Assembly: GCA_002633085.1 (NCBI GenBank)
Contig: NSIV01000016.1
Location: forward strand, 1-36,955
DNA length: 36,955 bases
Direction of reading: 5' to 3'
Source: Curvibacter sp. PD_MW3
Lineage (GTDB): Bacteria; Pseudomonadota; Gammaproteobacteria; Burkholderiales; Burkholderiaceae_C
The number at the start of each line of letters is the position of its first letter. The first letter of the stretch is position 1. The notes beneath the pieces were generated by a model. That model saw nothing but the letters and a program-made list of their open reading frames with translations. It did no database searches and was not told the DNA's origin. The position numbers and the translations under genes were made by a program. Positions 32,796 through 36,955 of this stretch are shown here, piece by piece.

Positions 32796-33437
32796 ATGAA
32801 AATGCAAACCCTCACCTTGGCCTGTGCTGTTGCGCTGGCATCGTTGTCTTTTGGTGCCACCGCCCAAACAACCTTGAGCCCCAAGGCTCAATACGCGGCC
32901 GACGCCAAAGCGGCCAAGACCCGTTACGACAGCGACCTGAAACTCTGCGCCGACGAGACCGCATCCAATGCCAGGCTGCAGTGCCGACGCGATGCCAAGA
33001 CCGAGTACGACAAGGCCTTGACCGAGGCCAAGGCCCGCATGTCGGTGGCCAGCCCCGCAACCGCAGCACCGGCCCCGGCGCCCACCCCGGTCAGTCAGCC
33101 GAGTTGTCCCGATTGCGGCAAGGTGGTGTCGGTCAGTGTGACGGAAAAACAGGGTGAAGGCAGCGCCCTTGGCGTGATCGGTGGCGGTGTCGCGGGTGCG
33201 CTGTTGGGCCAGCAGGTTGGCCAAGGTGCCGGCAAAGATCTGGCCACGATCGCCGGCGCCGTAGGTGGTGCCTATGCCGGCAAGAAAATCGAGGAGAAGG
33301 TGCGCACCCACAAGGTGTGGACGGTCCACGTGCAGTACGGCGATGGCAGCCGCCGCAGCTTCGAGTTCAGCCAAGACCCCGGCCTGTTCACCGGTGACAA
33401 GGTTCGCAACTCGGGCGACAGCATCGTCCGCGATTGA
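32796..33437 (+). CDS. Glycine-zipper 2TM protein, exported
   Basis: The 213-residue protein has a signal peptide ending near SFGATAQ (residue 24). A charged helical part with four Cys follows (LCADETASNARLQC and PSCPDCGK), and an Ala-Pro linker. The glycine zipper ALGVIGGGVAGALLGQQVG and GAVGGAYAGKKIEEK spans about residues 131-172. A short C-terminal beta domain follows (VWTVHVQYGDGSRRSFEF). This is the layout of SlyB/17-kDa antigen-like envelope proteins, but without a lipobox. CAGGAG lies before the ATG at 32796. It converges on radA with an 18-base gap. Confidence 0.86.
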   Translation: MKMQTLTLACAVALASLSFGATAQTTLSPKAQYAADAKAAKTRYDSDLKLCADETASNARLQCRRDAKTEYDKALTEAKARMSVASPATAAPAPAPTPVSQPSCPDCGKVVSVSVTEKQGEGSALGVIGGGVAGALLGQQVGQGAGKDLATIAGAVGGAYAGKKIEEKVRTHKVWTVHVQYGDGSRRSFEFSQDPGLFTGDKVRNSGDSIVRD

Positions 33438-33455
33438 GTTTGCCCTGCGCTCATC

Positions 33456-34823
33456 TCAGGTGAGAGAGCGCACCACTTCCATGGCCTCTTCCACCCGCTC
33501 CACCGGGTGGATGGTCAACCCTTCGATCGGTTTCTTGGGCGCATTGGCCTTCGGCACCACCGCCACGGAAAAGCCCAGCTTGGCGGCTTCCTTCAGCCGC
33601 TCCTGACCACGCGGCGCCGGCCGCACCTCACCCGCCAGCCCCACTTCACCAAAGGCGATGAAGCCCTTGGGCAGCGGCTTGCCGCGCAAGCTGGAGGTGA
33701 TGGCCAGCATCACAGCCAGGTCGGCTGCCGGCTCGGTGATGCGCACCCCGCCCACGGCGTTGACAAATACATCCTGGTCCATGCAAGCCACACCGGCATG
33801 CCGGTGCAGCACCGCCAACAGCATAGCCAGCCGGTCGCGCTCCAGGCCAACGGAGAGGCGGCGCGGCGACGGGCCACCGCTGTCCACCAGGGCCTGGATC
33901 TCCACCAGCATCGGGCGCGTGCCTTCGAGCGTCACCATGACGCAGCTGCCGGGCACGGGCTCTGCATGTTGTGACAGGAAGATGGCGCTCGGGTTGGTCA
34001 CGCCCTTGAGACCCTTTTCCGTCATGGCGAAGACGCCGATCTCGTTGACCGCGCCGAAGCGGTTCTTGATGGCGCGGATCAAGCGGAAACTGGAGTGCGT
34101 GTCGCCTTCGAAATACAGCACCGTGTCCACCATGTGCTCCAGCACGCGCGGACCGGCCAGCGCGCCCTCTTTCGTCACGTGGCCCACCAGAACAATGGCC
34201 GTGCCGCTGGCCTTGGCGGCACGCGTCAGGTGGGCCGCACACTCGCGCACCTGCGCCACCGAACCCGGTGCGGAAGTGAGTTGCTCGGAATAGACGGTCT
34301 GGATCGAATCGATCACCGCGATCGCCGGCTGATGCGTTTCCAACGTGGCGAGGATTTTCTCCAGCTGGATCTCGGCCAGCACCTGCACCTGCGAGCCATC
34401 CAGCCCCAGGCGCCGTGCACGCAATGCGACCTGGGCACCACTTTCCTCGCCCGTCACGTAGAGCGTCTTCTGGCCCGCGCGTTGCAGCGCATCGAGCGCC
34501 TGCAGCAGCAGCGTGGACTTGCCGATGCCGGGATCACCACCGATCAACACCACACCGCCTTCGACGATGCCGCCGCCCAGCACGCGGTCCAGTTCGTCCT
34601 GGCCGGTGGGCGTGCGGTCCACGTCGGTGGCCTCGATGTCGGCCAGCGCGGTGATCTCCGCCGTTTTCGCCAAGGCGGCAAAGCGGTTCTTGGCCGGCGC
34701 CACGCTCTCGGCCACGGATTCGATCAGCGTGTTCCAGGCATTGCAGTGCGGGCATTTGCCCAGCCACTTGGGGCTGGTGCCGCCGCACTCGTTGCAGGTG
34801 TAGATGGTTTTCTCTTTGGCCAT
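33456..34823 (-). CDS. radA: DNA repair protein RadA (Sms)
   Basis: The 455-residue protein is a branch-migration helicase-like ATPase of recombination. It has a C4 zinc finger at residues 10-27 (CNEC...CPHC), Walker A GGDPGIGKST at about 96-104, the RadA-specific KNRFG motif near 255 and a C-terminal Lon-like domain. The ATG at 34823 is the family start (MAKEKTIYTC). It diverges from hpaR; the 110-base gap holds a 16-bp palindrome that belongs to the hpa side. Confidence 0.97.
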   Translation of the reverse strand: MAKEKTIYTCNECGGTSPKWLGKCPHCNAWNTLIESVAESVAPAKNRFAALAKTAEITALADIEATDVDRTPTGQDELDRVLGGGIVEGGVVLIGGDPGIGKSTLLLQALDALQRAGQKTLYVTGEESGAQVALRARRLGLDGSQVQVLAEIQLEKILATLETHQPAIAVIDSIQTVYSEQLTSAPGSVAQVRECAAHLTRAAKASGTAIVLVGHVTKEGALAGPRVLEHMVDTVLYFEGDTHSSFRLIRAIKNRFGAVNEIGVFAMTEKGLKGVTNPSAIFLSQHAEPVPGSCVMVTLEGTRPMLVEIQALVDSGGPSPRRLSVGLERDRLAMLLAVLHRHAGVACMDQDVFVNAVGGVRITEPAADLAVMLAITSSLRGKPLPKGFIAFGEVGLAGEVRPAPRGQERLKEAAKLGFSVAVVPKANAPKKPIEGLTIHPVERVEEAMEVVRSLT

Positions 34824-34894
34824 TGGAGAATGGTACCCGAATACTGTATGGATTCACAGATCGGGTAAATCCGGGCGCGTCAAGTGCGTCTGAC

Positions 34895-34910
34895 ATTTAA
34901 CATGTTAAAT
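34895..34910. promoter_or_regulatory. Perfect 16-bp palindrome, probable HpaR operator
   Basis: ATTTAACATGTTAAAT reads the same on both strands and is centred 31 bases before hpaR. CTGACA (34890-34895, 5 of 6 to -35) abuts it, so a bound MarR-type dimer would cover the hpaR promoter. The site and the MarR family habit of autoregulation make HpaR the likely ligand. Confidence 0.65.
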
Positions 34911-34933
34911 AAATTGTCGCTCTGCCCTGTCGT

Positions 34934-35368
34934 ATGTCCACCCCTTTTCGCCACCGCAACCTGCCGCGCCTGCTGCTGCAAGCGCGCGAAGCGGTGATGA
35001 CGCACTACCGCCCCGGCCTGCGCGAGCAGGGCCTGAGCGACCAGCAGTGGCGTGTGCTGCGTGTGCTGGGTGAGCACGGCGTGGTGGAAACCGGCCGTGT
35101 GGCACGCGAGGCCTACATCCTCGGCCCCAGCCTCACCGGCGTGCTGACGCGCATGGAACGCGACGGGCTGGTGCAACGCGAACGCGATCCGGCAGACCAG
35201 CGGCGCAGCGTGGTACGTGCCACGCCGAGGGGCCTGGAGCTGGTCGACACCTTGTCGCGCTCGATCGGGGCGCACTACCAGCGCCTGGAACGCGGCCTGG
35301 GCAAGGAAAAACTGGGGCAGCTCTATGCGCTGCTCGACGAACTGATTGCACTGGAGGAGCCCGCATGA
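34934..35368 (+). CDS. hpaR: MarR-family repressor of the homoprotocatechuate operon
   Basis: The 144-residue protein has the MarR winged helix (LSDQQWRVLRVLGEHG, then LGPSLTGVLTRMERDGLV and DQRRSVVRATPRG). The N-terminus FRHRNLPRLLLQAREAVM is typical of HpaR. HpaR represses 4-hydroxyphenylacetate/homoprotocatechuate meta-cleavage genes until the aromatic acid is present. The position directly before hpaG1 and hpaG2 supports the name. Its stop overlaps a 16-codon ORF. Confidence 0.92.
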   Translation: MSTPFRHRNLPRLLLQAREAVMTHYRPGLREQGLSDQQWRVLRVLGEHGVVETGRVAREAYILGPSLTGVLTRMERDGLVQRERDPADQRRSVVRATPRGLELVDTLSRSIGAHYQRLERGLGKEKLGQLYALLDELIALEEPA

Positions 35369-35415
35369 GCACCGCACGGCTGTCCGAAGCCCCACAGGGC
35401 GGAGGTTTCCCATGA
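35365..35415 (+). CDS. 16-codon ORF bridging hpaR and hpaG1
   Basis: ATG at 35365 overlaps the hpaR stop (ATGA), and its own stop at 35413-35415 overlaps the hpaG1 ATG (ATGA). GGAGGAG lies 4 bases upstream, a very strong binding site. The peptide would be MSTARLSEAPQGGGFP, with no recognisable motif. Its main value may be to carry ribosomes across the gap so that hpaG1 translation is coupled to hpaR. It may also be accidental. Confidence 0.4.
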   Translation: MSTARLSEAPQGGGFP

Positions 35416-36083
35416 ACATGCGCCCCGTGCTCGCCGCCGGCACCGTCTATGGCGTACTGCTCAACTCGCAAGACGAATGGGCCGCCTGGGCCGGGCAGAT
35501 GAGCGAGCCGCCCTACAAGACCCCGCCGAAAGCGCCGGTACTTTATGTGAAAACAGCCAATACCTGGAGTGCCTGTGGTGCCGCCATTGCCGTGCCCGCG
35601 CGCGCGCCGCAGGTCGAGATCGGCGCCAGCCTGGCGCTGGTGATCGGCACGCCCACGCATCAGGTGAGTCCGCAGTCAGCCCTGCAGCACGTGGCCGGTT
35701 ACGTCTTGGTCAACGACCTGTCGCTGCCGCACACCAGCTACTACCGCCCCCCCGTGAAGTACAAGAACCTCGATGGTTTCCTCGGCATCGGGCCGCGCTG
35801 CGCGACGCCGGCCGAGGTAGGCGACCCGAACCGGCTGCGGCTGGAGGTGCGCATCGATGGCCACCTGCAGCAGACCGTGGATCTGGGGCAGATGCTGCGC
35901 CCGGCAGCGCAGTTGATCGCCGACGTCAGCGAGTTCATGACCTTGCGCCACGGCGACGTGCTGCTGCTGGGCCTGGGGGCTCACCGGCCGCTGGCTCACG
36001 CGGGCCAGCGCATCGAGATCCGCGCGGCCGGCCTGGACGCACTGGGCGTGCTGACGAACACGCTGGTAGAGGAAACTCCATGA
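35412..36083 (+). CDS. hpaG1: Homoprotocatechuate pathway isomerase/decarboxylase, HpaG1 (N-terminal half type)
   Basis: The 223-residue protein belongs to the fumarylacetoacetate hydrolase superfamily. In the pathway HpaG/HpcE decarboxylates 5-oxopent-3-ene-1,2,5-tricarboxylate and isomerises the product; E. coli has both halves fused, and here they are separate genes. Visible features are YGVLLN, PPKAPVLYVKTANTW, GYVLVNDLSLPH and GDVLLLG. Compared with HpaG2, the metal-site motif ECELAVVIG reads GASLALVIG, so two acidic positions are lost in this half. GGAGG precedes the ATG at 35412. Confidence 0.88.
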   Translation: MNMRPVLAAGTVYGVLLNSQDEWAAWAGQMSEPPYKTPPKAPVLYVKTANTWSACGAAIAVPARAPQVEIGASLALVIGTPTHQVSPQSALQHVAGYVLVNDLSLPHTSYYRPPVKYKNLDGFLGIGPRCATPAEVGDPNRLRLEVRIDGHLQQTVDLGQMLRPAAQLIADVSEFMTLRHGDVLLLGLGAHRPLAHAGQRIEIRAAGLDALGVLTNTLVEETP

Positions 36084-36832
36084 AACACGCCCGCGTGGCC
36101 TATGACGGGGCGATTCACAATGCCACCGAGCACCAGGGCCGCCTGCGCCTGGCCGATGGCCGCCTGATCGACTTCGATGCCGTGACCTGGCTGCCACCGC
36201 TGGCCCCTGTGCCCTGGCCGCGCACCATCCTCGCGCTCGGCCTGAACTACGCCGACCATGCGAAAGAACTCGCCTTCAAGGCCCCCGAGGAGCCGCTGGT
36301 CTTCATCAAGGGCGAAGGATCGCTGATCGGTCATCGCGCACATACCGTGCGACCGGCCGGTGTGGACTACATGCACTACGAGTGCGAACTGGCCGTGGTG
36401 ATCGGCAAAACGGCGAAGAAGGTCAAGCATGACGATGCCTATGACTTTGTGGCCGGCTACACGGTAGCCAACGACTACGCGATCCGCGACTACCTGGAAA
36501 ACTGGTACCGCCCCAACCTGCGCGTAAAAAACCGCGACACCTGCACACCGCTGGGGCCCTGGCGGGTCGATACCGCGGATGTGCCCAACCCCATGAACCT
36601 GGCGCTGCAGACCACGGTAAACAGCAAGGTCACACAGGCCGGCCACACGCGCGACATGATCTTCGACGTACCGTATCTCATCGAGTACTTCAGCAGCTTC
36701 ATGACGTTGAACCCCGGCGACCTGATCCTGACCGGCACGCCCGACGGCATCGTTGACTGCCGGCCGGGTGATGTGGTCGTCACCGAGATCGAAAACATCG
36801 GCGCCCTCGTCAACACCATTCGCACCCCATGA
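36080..36832 (+). CDS. hpaG2: Homoprotocatechuate pathway isomerase/decarboxylase, HpaG2 (C-terminal half type)
   Basis: The 250-residue protein of the fumarylacetoacetate hydrolase superfamily is the partner of HpaG1. It has the acidic metal-binding motif YECELAVVIGK, LGLNYADHAKEL, ANDYAIRDYLENWYRPN and the C-terminal LTGTPDGI. The ATG at 36080 overlaps the hpaG1 stop (ATGA), with AGAGGAA upstream. Its own stop overlaps the hpaE start in the same way. The open frame upstream inside hpaG1 is a shadow. Confidence 0.92.
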   Translation: MKHARVAYDGAIHNATEHQGRLRLADGRLIDFDAVTWLPPLAPVPWPRTILALGLNYADHAKELAFKAPEEPLVFIKGEGSLIGHRAHTVRPAGVDYMHYECELAVVIGKTAKKVKHDDAYDFVAGYTVANDYAIRDYLENWYRPNLRVKNRDTCTPLGPWRVDTADVPNPMNLALQTTVNSKVTQAGHTRDMIFDVPYLIEYFSSFMTLNPGDLILTGTPDGIVDCRPGDVVVTEIENIGALVNTIRTP

Positions 36833-36955
36833 ACACCGTCATCAACCACCTCATCGACGGCAAGCCGGTCGCCGGCACCGACTACTTCGGAACCGCCAAT
36901 CCGGCCACGCAAGAGGTGCTGGCCGAAGTCGCCGCCGGCGGTGCCGCCGAAGTGC
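36829..36955 (+). CDS. hpaE: 5-carboxymethyl-2-hydroxymuconate semialdehyde dehydrogenase, N-terminal 42 codons (cut by window edge)
   Basis: The visible part (NHLIDGKPVAGTDYFGTANP and on) is the start of an aldehyde dehydrogenase. By position after hpaG1 and hpaG2 it is HpaE, which oxidises the ring-cleavage semialdehyde of homoprotocatechuate with NAD+. The ATG overlaps the hpaG2 stop (ATGA). The catalytic region is outside the window, so the assignment rests on the N-terminal pattern and the operon context. Confidence 0.85.
   Translation, partial: MNTVINHLIDGKPVAGTDYFGTANPATQEVLAEVAAGGAAEV

Noticed and set aside
35477..36079. Upstream extension of hpaG2 inside hpaG1
   Set aside because: It is an Arg-rich alternate-frame shadow of hpaG1; the ATG at 36080 has a ribosome site and the ATGA overlap.

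Overview
The window looks like a chromosomal segment of a betaproteobacterium of the order Burkholderiales, most likely family Comamonadaceae. The grounds are the GC-rich coding, the divergent mreBCD-mrdA / gatCAB arrangement, the protein styles (MreB, GatB, WaaF, QseBC), and three copies of a GC-rich stem-loop repeat placed directly after stop codons. That repeat type is recalled from Comamonadaceae genomes and was not searched. I saw no prophage, insertion sequence, CRISPR array, rRNA or tRNA. About 34 protein genes are supported, two of them cut by the window edges.

Layout. 1-170 (-): start of a secreted glycine-zipper protein. 326-6272: a DASS anion transporter, then a LysR regulator divergent from mmsA and a GMC flavin dehydrogenase, which together look like a 3-hydroxypropionate-type catabolic module. 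6273-6579: a structured intergenic region with a strong terminator. 6580-7347: a TauE/SafE exporter. 7335-11867 (-): the elongasome genes mreB-mreC-mreD-mrdA, with no rodA after mrdA. 12084-15324: gatCAB, the tRNA amidotransferase. 15334-17504: a DUF4124 protein, pyrE and xth; pyrE and xth diverge from almost overlapping starts. 17511-20075 (-): a MASE3-PAS-GGDEF-EAL c-di-GMP protein. 20268-23261: an MBL-fold hydrolase, an M48 protease and AmpG. 23401-25312: a CpxR/CpxA-like two-component pair with an exact CpxR-type box upstream. 25313-25616: a probable small RNA with three stem-loops. 25617-28382 (-): waaF, a zinc-finger protein, ilvE and a small membrane protein.

28409-32647 (-) is the most interesting block. 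It holds a small membrane protein, an SHP-type monoheme cytochrome (DUF1924), a diheme cytochrome c (DHC), a membrane cytochrome b, and a QseB/QseC-like pair. All lie on one strand with short gaps. A tandem TTAA-type box fitting the PmrA/QseB class sits just upstream of SHP, and an FNR-like site sits upstream of the first gene. This suggests a membrane-to-periplasm electron wire ending in a ligand-binding heme protein, run by its own sensor pair.

32796-36955: a second glycine-zipper lipid-face protein, radA, and then the start of a homoprotocatechuate (4-hydroxyphenylacetate) meta-cleavage operon: hpaR, a 16-codon bridge ORF, hpaG1, hpaG2 and a truncated hpaE. These are chained by ATGA overlaps behind a perfect 16-bp palindrome.
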